From the NCBI GenBank assembly GCA_964509075.1, contig CAZDWC010000006.1, forward strand, positions 124,001 through 188,000: a stretch of 64,000 bases of DNA, read 5' to 3'. The translations under genes and the position numbers were made by a program. Within the stretch, counting starts at the first letter, position 1, and every line of letters begins with the position of its first letter. The notes under the pieces are model-generated. The model saw only the letters and a list, made by a program, of their open reading frames with translations. It was not told where the DNA came from and searched no databases. Below are positions 18,035-26,159 of this stretch, piece by piece. The DNA comes from UBA7239 sp964509075 (GTDB lineage: Bacteria; Pseudomonadota; Gammaproteobacteria; Pseudomonadales; UBA7239).

Positions 18035-18820
18035 TCAACCTGATTGTTCTGAGAGCTGGCGTATGCACTCGCGCTGCCGGCGTGCGATGAAGCGATCCAG
18101 TTTCTTGCGATCTGCGGGTTCCAGTGAAAGGAATTCAATGCCGCAGCGAGTTGAACTGCTTTTATGCTGCGTAATCGGATTGCGCAGCTTGGCGTGTGCC
18201 TGGATGTGTACATTGTGGTCGATCTGCATATTGCGGATCATGCAGTTTTCGCCATGCAAGAGTGGTGTGCTGAACAGACGTGGAATCTGGATGGCACAGC
18301 CGCCGGCAGACAGGTCGATCAGTCTGGCAGGGAGTGACAAATGGCGTGCCTCCAGGTGAATCTCCAGTGAAGGGCGATGCTCGGTGTCAAACTCGACGCG
18401 AAAGCAGGAGCGGCGTTGCTGGTGGTGAAGCTGGTCTGGTAGCGGAACGCTCAGTCCGCGCTTGTTACTGGTTACGCGAGAAGCAGGTGTATTGAACCAG
18501 GTTGCAATGCCCAGATAGCTGCCCCTTATATGCAGGCAGTCTGCTTGTGCAAGAATTTTGTGTTCCAGCTGTGGTTTGGGATGATCAAACAGCAGGTTTT
18601 TTTTCTGGTCATCCACTTCCAGCAACAGACTGCTGTAGAGCTGGTCTTCGTTATCCAGTTGAGCAGTGAATCGACAGTGGCTTTGCTGCAGTCGCAACAG
18701 GATGCGCAACATGTCATGCAGGTCGGTGATGACTTCTACGCAACTGCCGCTGGCCTGCTGCATCGCATGGCGTTGCAGGTGGTCGTTGCTGTCAGGCCTG
18801 GGTAACGGTGTATCCGTCAT
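18035..18820 (-). CDS. flgZ: PilZ-domain flagellar brake protein (YcgR/FlgZ type)
   Basis: 261 residues from ATG 18820, overlapping the flgN stop by 29 bases. The N-terminal YcgR-like domain (to about residue 125) precedes a PilZ domain with both c-di-GMP motifs: RRSCFR (RxxxR) and DLSAGG (D/NxSxxG). On binding c-di-GMP such proteins interact with the flagellar motor and slow swimming. The order flgA-flgM-flgN-PilZ is that of pseudomonads, where the gene is called flgZ. An upstream start at 18925 would run deep into flgN and is unlikely. Confidence 0.88.
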   Translation of the reverse strand: MTDTPLPRPDSNDHLQRHAMQQASGSCVEVITDLHDMLRILLRLQQSHCRFTAQLDNEDQLYSSLLLEVDDQKKNLLFDHPKPQLEHKILAQADCLHIRGSYLGIATWFNTPASRVTSNKRGLSVPLPDQLHHQQRRSCFRVEFDTEHRPSLEIHLEARHLSLPARLIDLSAGGCAIQIPRLFSTPLLHGENCMIRNMQIDHNVHIQAHAKLRNPITQHKSSSTRCGIEFLSLEPADRKKLDRFIARRQRECIRQLSEQSG

Positions 18821-19322
18821 GTCTGCCTGCTGCAGCGTGTCCCAGCTGGTTGTAGAGCGTGGCCTGGGTGTCCTGGCCGCGCAGTATGGTGAGTAGCTTG
18901 CGGATGATCTGTTGGCCACGCGCATTCAGTCTTGCGTTGACTTCGTTACTCTGCACAATTTCCTGCGACAGGGTTTGCAGGCACTCGCAGTAGGCGCAGA
19001 TGCGCCTGGCATCTTCGGAAGTCGCTGCAAGCGGTTGCAGTTTCTTGTGCAGACCGGGCAGATCGGCAACCAGGCTGAGTCGATGCTTGGCCAGTTGTTC
19101 AACTTCCTGCAGGACGCGCGCCTTTTCTTCAACGGAAACCATCAGCTGTGTGCTGTCGTGCAGCTCCATGGCTTGTCTTTCTGCTTTCAGGCATGTCAGC
19201 AGCGCTTCACGTGAAGCAATTTCCCGCTGCAATTGCATTTGCAAAAGCTGCTGGGCATGCATGCCCTGCAGTTTGTTGGTGTCCGGTCTTTGCTGTGCGC
19301 TGTTGTTATGTGTATTTTGCAT
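18792..19322 (-). CDS. flgN: Flagellar chaperone FlgN
   Basis: About 176 residues, nearly all helical, with the heptad-like region LLQMQLQREIASREALLTCLKAERQAM and a second helix pair, as expected of FlgN, the export chaperone for hook-filament junction proteins FlgK and FlgL. Similarity in sequence is low, as is normal for FlgN; position directly after flgM is the main support. ATG 19322 lies 5 bases after the flgM stop; GTG 19337 would overlap flgM. Confidence 0.85.
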   Translation of the reverse strand: MQNTHNNSAQQRPDTNKLQGMHAQQLLQMQLQREIASREALLTCLKAERQAMELHDSTQLMVSVEEKARVLQEVEQLAKHRLSLVADLPGLHKKLQPLAATSEDARRICAYCECLQTLSQEIVQSNEVNARLNARGQQIIRKLLTILRGQDTQATLYNQLGHAAAGRHDGYTVTQA

Positions 19323-19327
19323 GTGCT

Positions 19328-19657
19328 TTAAAACCACTCGTCAATGTTGATCATCCTGTCAGCAATGCGTTGGGTGTCTATGTTGTAACTGCCGCTGCTG
19401 ATTTGCTGGCGCAGTTCATTGACTCTTTTCTCGCGCACGCTGGGTTGGTTGCGAATGTCCTGTTCAAGCTTAAGCATATTGCGTGCCTGTTCGCTCAGGA
19501 ACACGGGATCCCTGGCGGCAGCTTGCGCGCTCTCGGGCGCTTTTGCGGCGGCAGCAGGCGTGGAGCCTGTTACATAGGCGCTGCCGAGTTTGTTGTTGGC
19601 ATCGACGTTGCCGGACATGCCGCGCAATGTATTGTTGTTGCCAGGGCCGGTGATCAT
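19328..19657 (-). CDS. flgM: Anti-sigma-28 factor FlgM
   Basis: 109 residues. The N-terminal half is disordered and rich in Ala and Gly; the C-terminal half carries the sigma-28 binding helices (VREKRVNELRQQISSGSYNIDTQRIADRM), with the conserved LRxxIxSGxYxVD pattern. FlgM holds FliA inactive until hook completion, then is exported. The gene has its own sigma-28 promoter, which is the usual feedback arrangement. Followed closely by flgN. Confidence 0.93.
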   Translation of the reverse strand: MITGPGNNNTLRGMSGNVDANNKLGSAYVTGSTPAAAAKAPESAQAAARDPVFLSEQARNMLKLEQDIRNQPSVREKRVNELRQQISSGSYNIDTQRIADRMINIDEWF

Positions 19658-19693
19658 GGGTTTATCCCGCCATTTTTTGGGGCTTCAACACGG

Positions 19694-19720
19694 TTATCGA
19701 CAGCAAACCGCAGAACTTTA
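19694..19720 (-). promoter_or_regulatory. Sigma-28 (FliA) promoter of flgM
   Basis: Read on the minus strand: TAAAG (19720-19716), 14 bases, then GTCGATAA (19701-19694). This matches the FliA consensus TAAAG(TTT)-N11-GCCGATAA with one mismatch in the -10 box and exact spacing. It lies about 37 bases before the flgM start. Confidence 0.8.
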
Positions 19721-19760
19721 ATGTTCAGTGCAAAAATACCGGTTGCCATAGCAGTGTAGC

Positions 19761-20447
19761 TCATAATGCAATTTCGACTCGGCCAGCTGAACTGGCGACA
19801 GCTTTGATGATGCGGCCGGACTGCTGGTTTTTTACGCTGATTTGTTCGCCAATCCTGCCGTTTTCCATGGCTGTACCACTGCTGCTGACCTGGATCTGGC
19901 TGTTGCCTGCCGTAATGCTGACACTGTCGCCCTTGCGGATGACCTCTGGCTGTTCAAGCATGTCGCGAGTAATTGTGCTGCCGGCGTCAATGGCTCTGCG
20001 AATCACCATGCCGTTGCTTTCATCAACATCCGTCATGAAATCGCCATTCAGTAGCGTGATGTCCTGCATCGCCAGCGTCAAATCATTGGCGCTCACGACT
20101 TGTTTGCGTGTTAGTGGATGCAGGCTTACGACTACCTCACGTTTGATCGAGACCGTTGCCGGAATATAGATAGCCCATGCGGGCGATTCACATCTGACCT
20201 GCACGCTGTGGCGATGGCGTGCAATGGGTTGCCGCAGCTGCATTTGTAGTTCGCTTTCACAGGGCGGCAACAGGCCTAGTGCGGAGTCAGGTCTGCTAAC
20301 GTCAATTTGCACATCGCCGCCAATGCTGCTGGCTTCCTGGTAAAGAAACTCGGCAACCTGCTGCTGGATATCTGCACTGTTGTCAGGCCCATCTGCTGCC
20401 TGGCAGCAGAGCGCTAAAAAAAACAGGCTGACTGGTAGAACTCTCAT
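19761..20447 (-). CDS. flgA: Flagellar P-ring assembly chaperone FlgA
   Basis: 228 residues. An N-terminal signal peptide (MRVLPVSLFFLALCCQA) directs it to the periplasm. The C-terminal SAF/ChapFlgA domain is clear: VVVSLHPLTRKQVVSANDLTL, the RRAIDAGSTITRDMLEQP segment and KGDSVSITAGNSQIQVSSSG. FlgA helps assemble FlgI into the P-ring around the flagellar rod. It stands divergent from cheV and upstream of flgM, the pseudomonad arrangement. Confidence 0.93.
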   Translation of the reverse strand: MRVLPVSLFFLALCCQAADGPDNSADIQQQVAEFLYQEASSIGGDVQIDVSRPDSALGLLPPCESELQMQLRQPIARHRHSVQVRCESPAWAIYIPATVSIKREVVVSLHPLTRKQVVSANDLTLAMQDITLLNGDFMTDVDESNGMVIRRAIDAGSTITRDMLEQPEVIRKGDSVSITAGNSQIQVSSSGTAMENGRIGEQISVKNQQSGRIIKAVASSAGRVEIAL

Positions 20448-20530
20448 TTTCTTCGCCTATGCTGATTTAGAGATTGCGCACAAGTGCGCCTCGATGATCG
20501 TGCAATACTTGTGCCCAGCAGGAGAATTTC

Positions 20531-21469
20531 ATGGCCGGCATTTTGGATACAGTCAACCAACGTACGCAGCTGGTAGGGCAGAACCGTCTTGAGCTGCTGT
20601 TGTTTCGCCTTGAAGGAAAACAGGTTTACGGCATCAATGTTTTCAAGGTCAAGGAAGTGTTGCAATGCCCGGAGTTGACGAAATTGCCAAACCAGCATCC
20701 TGTGGTCTGCGGTATGGCGCATATTCGCGGACATACCATTTCGGTGATGGATATGAATCGCGCCATAGGGCAGGATCCTGTTGAGGATATTGAATCCTGT
20801 TTTGTGATTATCACAGAGTACAACATGAGTACGCAGGGATTTCTGGTGCGCTCTGTCGAGCGTATTGTCAATATGAACTGGGAGGGCATGCATCCGCCGC
20901 CCAAGGCAGCTGGCAACGATAACTATCTGACGGCCGTTACAGAAGTTGACGGAAACCTGGTCGAGATTATTGATGTAGAAAAGATTCTGGCGGAAGTTTC
21001 CGGAATGAGGCTGGATGTTCCGATGCATCTGTTTACAGATTCTGATCGCGAACATGCTCGTTCACGAGAAATACTGATTGTGGATGATTCGGCTATTGCG
21101 CGTAAACAGATCCAGAAAGTGGTGGAAGCGGCAGGTGCGAAACCGATGCTGTTCAATGATGGCAGGCAAGCACTGGACTATCTGGAATCGTTGGCTGCAA
21201 AAGGAGAGGATGTCGTCAAGAAATTTTCTCTGGTTATTTCTGATATTGAGATGCCGGAAATGGACGGTTATACACTGACAGCTTCCATTCGCGAGGATAT
21301 GCGTCTGCGTGGGCTGTATATTATTCTGCATACGTCCATGAGTGGTGTTTTCAACAAGGCAATGGTGAGCAAGGTCGGTGCTGATCAGTTTCTTGCGAAG
21401 TTCAATGCTGAAGAGCTTGGGCGTCTGGTCAAGGAGCGTGTTGGCGACGCAGAAATTTCTGCAGTGTAA
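20531..21469 (+). CDS. cheV: Chemotaxis coupling protein CheV
   Basis: 312 residues: an N-terminal CheW-like domain (to about residue 165, with QLVGQNRLELLLFRL and HIRGHTISVMDMNRAIG) fused to a receiver domain. The phosphorylation site is Asp238 in LVISDIEMPEMDGYTL; the conserved Lys lies in DQFLAKFNAEEL. CheV couples chemoreceptors to CheA and adapts the signal by phosphorylation. AGGAG lies before the ATG. Followed 4 bases later by cheR, hence an operon. Confidence 0.95.
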   Translation: MAGILDTVNQRTQLVGQNRLELLLFRLEGKQVYGINVFKVKEVLQCPELTKLPNQHPVVCGMAHIRGHTISVMDMNRAIGQDPVEDIESCFVIITEYNMSTQGFLVRSVERIVNMNWEGMHPPPKAAGNDNYLTAVTEVDGNLVEIIDVEKILAEVSGMRLDVPMHLFTDSDREHARSREILIVDDSAIARKQIQKVVEAAGAKPMLFNDGRQALDYLESLAAKGEDVVKKFSLVISDIEMPEMDGYTLTASIREDMRLRGLYIILHTSMSGVFNKAMVSKVGADQFLAKFNAEELGRLVKERVGDAEISAV

Positions 21470-21473
21470 TGTC

Positions 21474-22331
21474 ATGCCTTTGTCTGTCAGCAGTGATCCA
21501 GCGTCCAGCGGTTTCGAAGCCTTTCGCGGCTATTTGCAGCAGCAGTGCGGTATTGTGCTGGCTGAAAACAAGCATTATCTGGTTGAAAGTCGTCTTAGGC
21601 CGATTTTAGAGAGTCATTCGATTACATCGTTGCAGCAGTTGCTTGATCAGTTACAGCATCGATCAGTCGGCAAACTGAAAAGCGATGTCATTAATGCAAT
21701 GACAACCAACGAGACATCCTGGTTCAGGGATGTGCAGGTGTTTGATGCATTCCAGAATCTTCTGTTGCCGGCGGCTATCGCCGGGAAGACCGGCAATGAG
21801 CCGGTGCGTATCTGGTCGGCAGCATGTTCCTCCGGTCAGGAGCCTTATTCGCTGTCGATGGCAGTGCAGCAACATGCCGATGCCAGTGGTCAGGTCCAGC
21901 CCTATCCGGTCAGAATTATGGCGACAGACATCTGTTCCAGTATTCTTGAAGAAGCCAGGCGCGGTATCTATTCGTCGTTGCAAATGTCGCGCGGCTTGTC
22001 TGCTCAGCAAGTGACGCGCTTCTTCGAGGCTCTGCCCACTACTGGTGATTATCGCTTGCGGGATACGGTGAGATCACGGGTTGAATTTTCCCTGCTGAAC
22101 CTGCAGGAGAGTTTTTCCGCTCTTGGGCGCTTTGATATGATTTTTTGTCGCAACGTTTTTATTTACTTTTCCGATGCGCTGAAAATGGACATCCTGTCCA
22201 GAATGCATCGTATGTTGAATGCAGATGGTGTGCTGATCATGGGGTGCTCAGAGAGCATCCATACTGTTTCCGATCTTTTTGTGCCGGTGCTCTCAAACGG
22301 ATTCAGCTATTACAAGCCTCGCCAACACTGA
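21474..22331 (+). CDS. cheR: Chemoreceptor glutamate methyltransferase CheR
   Basis: 285 residues from ATG 21474. The N-terminal helical domain (FRGYLQQQCGIVLAENKHYLVESRL) precedes the Rossmann-fold methyltransferase domain with IWSAACSSGQEPYSLSM (SAM motif), IMATDICSSILEEARRGIY and FDMIFCRNVFIYF. It methylates glutamates of methyl-accepting chemotaxis proteins using SAM. The start has little ribosome-binding sequence, so it is probably coupled to cheV. Confidence 0.95.
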   Translation: MPLSVSSDPASSGFEAFRGYLQQQCGIVLAENKHYLVESRLRPILESHSITSLQQLLDQLQHRSVGKLKSDVINAMTTNETSWFRDVQVFDAFQNLLLPAAIAGKTGNEPVRIWSAACSSGQEPYSLSMAVQQHADASGQVQPYPVRIMATDICSSILEEARRGIYSSLQMSRGLSAQQVTRFFEALPTTGDYRLRDTVRSRVEFSLLNLQESFSALGRFDMIFCRNVFIYFSDALKMDILSRMHRMLNADGVLIMGCSESIHTVSDLFVPVLSNGFSYYKPRQH

Positions 22332-22356
22332 GTGTGCTGAATTGTGCGGTTGTTGT

Positions 22357-22872
22357 TCAGCCGTATTTGTGGCCGTGCTTTTCCATGTATTTCTTGAGCC
22401 CGTTGAGTGTGTGCTGCAGACCGAACCCCAGCAGGCCTTTGGTGAATTTCATGAAAAAGGCGCCGGGGCCGATAGGCTCCATGCCTACGGTCCATACCAG
22501 TTTTATCGTGCCATTACCGAGATCGGTGACATGATAGTGTTCACCAAATGAACCAATGGTGTTGGCTTTGTTGACCTGGTTGAAACGGAAAGCCATCTCC
22601 GTGCAGGGTTTCCACAGCAGGAACTCTTCATGGCCAACCAGATTGCCGAGCATGGAAACGCTGCGAGTGGTGCCAACTCCGTAGGGTTTGGGAGAGGTCC
22701 ACTCGACCTTGGTGATCGGCATGGCCCACGCCGGCCAGGAGTCGGCGTCTTCGAAACTGGCAAACATCTGTTCCGGCGTGCAGCGCACGGTAATTTCTGA
22801 ACGGAAAAGGTATTTGGCATTCTGGAAATATTCCAGACCGACTTTGGCGGTTTCGTAGCGTGTGTTATCCAT
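22357..22872 (-). CDS. SRPBCC family protein
   Basis: 171 residues from ATG 22872, with AAGGG upstream; the earlier in-frame start at 22902 has none. The central region fits the START-like helix-grip fold: ITVRCTPEQMFASFEDADSWPAWAMPITKVEW, a strand series with GTTRSVSMLGNLVGHEEFLLW, and a C-terminal helix ending in a His/Lys-rich tail. It probably binds a hydrophobic ligand; no substrate can be named. It is convergent with cheR and has a different origin from the START-like gene at 3191. Confidence 0.75.
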   Translation of the reverse strand: MDNTRYETAKVGLEYFQNAKYLFRSEITVRCTPEQMFASFEDADSWPAWAMPITKVEWTSPKPYGVGTTRSVSMLGNLVGHEEFLLWKPCTEMAFRFNQVNKANTIGSFGEHYHVTDLGNGTIKLVWTVGMEPIGPGAFFMKFTKGLLGFGLQHTLNGLKKYMEKHGHKYG

Positions 22873-22969
22873 GTTGCTCAGCCCTTGATGACAGAGCTGC
22901 ATGATAACGGGGTTGCAACCTACGTAAAGTGCAGGCGCCTAGGTAATAACGCCTACTATTGTGAGGTCT

Positions 22970-25039
22970 TCAGCACGGTGTTGTCCGGCTGACATAGAAC
23001 TGGTACATGCCGGCGAATGTATCCGGGTGTTGTTGTTCATACATATCCCAGTGGTCAAGGTTGAGCAAATCGGGATCATCGCCAAAGCACTCACGGTATT
23101 GCCTGCGCACAATCTCCTGCAGCCCGGAAAAGCCATGAAAATGCAGGTTGTATTCCATCAGCATGTTTTGCAGGTCGCCCGGCTCATAGTGTCGTTCGTA
23201 AGCGTTGAAAAGCAGATCAACGCAGCCACTGTAGCTGTAGAAATCGGGTGACTCGGTTATGCGCAGGAAGTGCGCATCCTCGTGCGCTTTTATCAGTACG
23301 AGTTGGCGAAAATCCCGCACATCCTGTATGCCGCTTGAGAGGCCCAGTGTATGTATCAAGCGGCGGCACTCTGCAATCGCGGTGCGCGCCCGCGCGCTGT
23401 ACAGACCCAGCTTCAGCAGGCCGTCCGGGCGCAAATGAGCCAGCAGTTTTTGCATGGCCAGCTGCTCTTCCTGGATGTGGTGCAGCACACCTGAACATTC
23501 GATGATGTGGAATTGCCGGTTCAGGTTGAGATCGAGAATGTCACCCTGATAAAAACGGATATTTTCGACGCCAAACTTTCTGGCCATGGCATGGGCATGA
23601 CGCAAGCTGTTCTGGCTGAGATCAATGGCCGTGACTTCGACCTGCGTAAAATATTTGGCGATGTGTACGGCCTGCCTGCCTGTGCCGCAGCCGGCGACCA
23701 GAATCTGCAAGGTTTCGCCATTCATCCAGGCCGGTGGCACGAAGCCGGACAGTTCTGCCAGCAGCGCATCGCGATAGCGAGTCGGTGTGCGGTGGTGCAG
23801 ATGCTGCCATTGCGGGTAGGGTGCGTGTTCGTATTGCGCGCGTATGCTGAGTGAAATGCGGTTGTGGCTGTTGGGGATGACTGGAACGCTCTCGTCATTA
23901 CTGACTGCGGATCGAGTCAGCAGCCACAGATTTTGAGCGGCATCACGCCAGTGTGAAGGGTATGCAGACAACCTGGCATCCTGTGCGACTTCGGCGGGAT
24001 GTCGGTACATACAGGCCAGCAGGAACAGCTCGCCGATGTCAGCTTGTGCATCGCGTCGGGTTTCTTCGTGCAAGGAGGTAATCAACTCTTCCAGCAGCGA
24101 TTGTTCGGCCATGCTTTGCGGATGAATGTAGCCGTTGTTGATATTGTGCAAGGCCAGTGCATAGACGAACTGTTCGGTTTCGGCACTGATTTCACCACTG
24201 TAGAGACTGAGCTCCAATGCATGCTTGCGGGTGAGTACCAGCAGGTTTTCGATCTGGGGTGACGTGAATGTCACGCGCGGCAGTGCTGCCAGTAGCAGTT
24301 CATCATTGATCAGTTTTTCGAATGCGACAGTGCTGTTCGGATCTGTGAGCAAATACTTGTGTGACAACAGGGTGGAGATCGGTTTTGCCAGATATTGCAG
24401 ATCGCCTTTCTCATCGTCGAGGTACACCAGCAAGTCTTCTTCAAGACTCGTGTCGTAATGTGTGATGTCAATGTGGTGCAGGCAGGCAATCAACTGGCTG
24501 TTGATGTGTGCATCATGTTTGTATTGCGTGCGCAGGCGGCGATAGATGGTGGCTGCATCGCTGTAGTTGCCCATTTTTTCCAGTGTGTAAGCCAACGATG
24601 TGTAGAAGCGCAGCTGTTTGTTGTCGTGATCGATCGCCTGCTGGAAGCTTTCAACAGCTTGTTGATATTGCTTGCGCGCCAGCATCACATGGCCGTAGCT
24701 GTAGTGGCAGCCGGGATTGCCGGGGTGTTTGTCCAGCGCGCGCGCGAGCAGGAACCGGGCGTCTTCAATGGCATTTTCATCCAGGGCCAGACGTGCGAGC
24801 AGGTTCAAGGCATCTGCGTTGTCGGTGTCCAGTAACAGGATGTCGGCTGCCAGCCGTCGGCACTGCCTGGCGAGTTGCTCGCGTTTCGCCATGTCCTGTG
24901 TTTGCAGCAGGTAATCGCTGAACGTCTGTGCGGCTGCCTGCAGCAGGAGGTTCAGTGGTCGCAGGTTCTTGTCTGCGCTATCGCGTGTTACGGCTTTCAG
25001 GAAAGCAGCGTCTTGTTTGTGATGGAGTGGAACATTCAT
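22970..25039 (-). CDS. TPR protein fused to a class I SAM methyltransferase
   Basis: 689 residues. The first 190 contain several TPR-like helix pairs (for example NADALNLLARLALDENAIEDAR and PGCHYSYGHVMLARKQYQQAVESFQQAI). A helical linker follows, then from about residue 440 a Rossmann methyltransferase domain with motif I ILVAGCGTGRQAVHIAKYF, the acidic strand VTAIDLSQNS and HIIECSGVLHHIQEE. It lies directly downstream of fliS and the fliT-like gene, away from biosynthetic genes, so a role in modifying flagellin or a partner protein is plausible but unproven. Target unknown. Confidence 0.8.
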   Translation of the reverse strand: MNVPLHHKQDAAFLKAVTRDSADKNLRPLNLLLQAAAQTFSDYLLQTQDMAKREQLARQCRRLAADILLLDTDNADALNLLARLALDENAIEDARFLLARALDKHPGNPGCHYSYGHVMLARKQYQQAVESFQQAIDHDNKQLRFYTSLAYTLEKMGNYSDAATIYRRLRTQYKHDAHINSQLIACLHHIDITHYDTSLEEDLLVYLDDEKGDLQYLAKPISTLLSHKYLLTDPNSTVAFEKLINDELLLAALPRVTFTSPQIENLLVLTRKHALELSLYSGEISAETEQFVYALALHNINNGYIHPQSMAEQSLLEELITSLHEETRRDAQADIGELFLLACMYRHPAEVAQDARLSAYPSHWRDAAQNLWLLTRSAVSNDESVPVIPNSHNRISLSIRAQYEHAPYPQWQHLHHRTPTRYRDALLAELSGFVPPAWMNGETLQILVAGCGTGRQAVHIAKYFTQVEVTAIDLSQNSLRHAHAMARKFGVENIRFYQGDILDLNLNRQFHIIECSGVLHHIQEEQLAMQKLLAHLRPDGLLKLGLYSARARTAIAECRRLIHTLGLSSGIQDVRDFRQLVLIKAHEDAHFLRITESPDFYSYSGCVDLLFNAYERHYEPGDLQNMLMEYNLHFHGFSGLQEIVRRQYRECFGDDPDLLNLDHWDMYEQQHPDTFAGMYQFYVSRTTPC

Positions 25040-25143
25040 CGCTGGGCCTCACGTCGATGCCATGACAGTGAGGACTGTTCAGCAATTATCGGGCCAGCGT
25101 CAGTTTCTGGGATAAAGCGTCGGAATTCCGGCGCTTTGCTGGC

Positions 25144-25467
25144 TTACAACGGTGCTTGCGAATGTTCGAGGTACGCACAGGCGGCACGCTGGCTGCCGGA
25201 CAATTGCTGCAATTGGCGAGCAACGAGCAGCTGTTCCTGCAGTAGTGCAGTGGTAGCGTTGTTGTAGGCAGCGCGCAAGTGGGAGAGTTGTTCGAGCTGC
25301 AGGTTCGCGTCTGCTGCCGTAACGGCATCTGCAGGCGGTTGCCGGCAAAGCCATGCTCGGCAATGCTCGTCCACGGCGGCAAGTTCTTGCCAGGCTTTTG
25401 CCGCGACTGTTGCCTGCAGGTATTCGGCCAGCGCCTGGCAGTCCATGTGCTCGAGCTGCAGTGTCAT
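25144..25467 (-). CDS. FliT-like flagellar export chaperone
   Basis: 107 residues, all predicted helix, rich in Ala, Gln and Leu. It overlaps the stop of fliS by 4 bases, the normal position of fliT. The sequence is too divergent to recognise by motif; length, helical content and position are the evidence. FliT chaperones the cap protein FliD and, in enterics, also controls FlhDC. Confidence 0.65.
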   Translation of the reverse strand: MTLQLEHMDCQALAEYLQATVAAKAWQELAAVDEHCRAWLCRQPPADAVTAADANLQLEQLSHLRAAYNNATTALLQEQLLVARQLQQLSGSQRAACAYLEHSQAPL

Positions 25468-25877
25468 TGCAGCACACCACTGCGTGTTGGCTTGCGTTCT
25501 TCTGCAGGGATATTGTCCCAGCCGGATTTGAGAGTAATGAGCAGGTGGGCGACTTCGTCGACTTTTCTGCTGTCATTGCTGGTGTTGGCAATGAACAACT
25601 GGTCTTCCATGTAGTTGTATAGATTTTCCAGTTTTGCTGTGAGTGTTTCACTCGCCTGATGGTCCAGGGTCATGCGCAGGTAGTCGATAATTTCTATCGC
25701 GCGCTTCAGTTCGTTGTTGCGGGCTTCACCGTCGTTGCGGGCAATGTGGCCTTTGGCGCGGGCGAGACGGTCGAGAACACCCTGAAACAGCATCTGTACC
25801 ATTGTGTAAGGGTCGGCATCGACCATGCCGGTGCTGACATGAACCTTGCGATAGCTGTCCGTGGATGAATGGTGCAT
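25464..25877 (-). CDS. fliS: Flagellin export chaperone FliS
   Basis: 137 residues. The family start YRKVHVSTGMVDADPYTMVQMLFQGVLDRLARAKGHI and the helix NELKRAIEIIDYLRMTLD are typical. The later region LYNYMEDQLFIANTSNDSRKVDEVAHLL is the conserved FliS core. It binds the C-terminus of flagellin in the cytosol and prevents early polymerisation. It faces away from fliC across a 282-base gap, an unusual orientation: in most relatives fliS follows fliD. Confidence 0.93.
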   Translation of the reverse strand: MHHSSTDSYRKVHVSTGMVDADPYTMVQMLFQGVLDRLARAKGHIARNDGEARNNELKRAIEIIDYLRMTLDHQASETLTAKLENLYNYMEDQLFIANTSNDSRKVDEVAHLLITLKSGWDNIPAEERKPTRSGVLQ

Positions 25878-26042
25878 GAAAATCTCCTGTCGTGTTGTTG
25901 ACTATAGTATCGAAGAAACATTTTGAGCATCGGGACTCTATTCTGGTTAGCGGCGTGTTCATCGGGCTTCTTGAGAGCACTTCAATACGATCTGGATGTT
26001 TCAGCGTGTGCTGTTAGAACAATAAAAACTTGTAATCAGGAT

Positions 26043-26069
26043 TAAAGAATGCCGCTGGCTTGCCGTTAA
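26043..26069 (+). promoter_or_regulatory. Sigma-28 (FliA) promoter of fliC
   Basis: TAAAG at 26043-26047, 14 bases, then GCCGTTAA at 26062-26069: one mismatch from the FliA consensus and exact spacing. The flagellin start lies about 90 bases downstream. Flagellin genes in gammaproteobacteria are typically FliA-dependent. Confidence 0.85.
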
Positions 26070-26159
26070 TCATTACGAATCACAGATTCAACGATGCGCC
26101 TCGCAGATGGCAAGACAGTTTCGGCAGGCGTGATTTTCATCTGAATGGAGTAAGTGGCC

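Noticed and set aside
20455..20500. Possible sigma-28 promoter of cheV (TAGAG and GCCTCGAT)
   Set aside because: Spacing is one base too long and the -10 box has several mismatches, unlike the clear sites at fliC, flgM and the giant gene.
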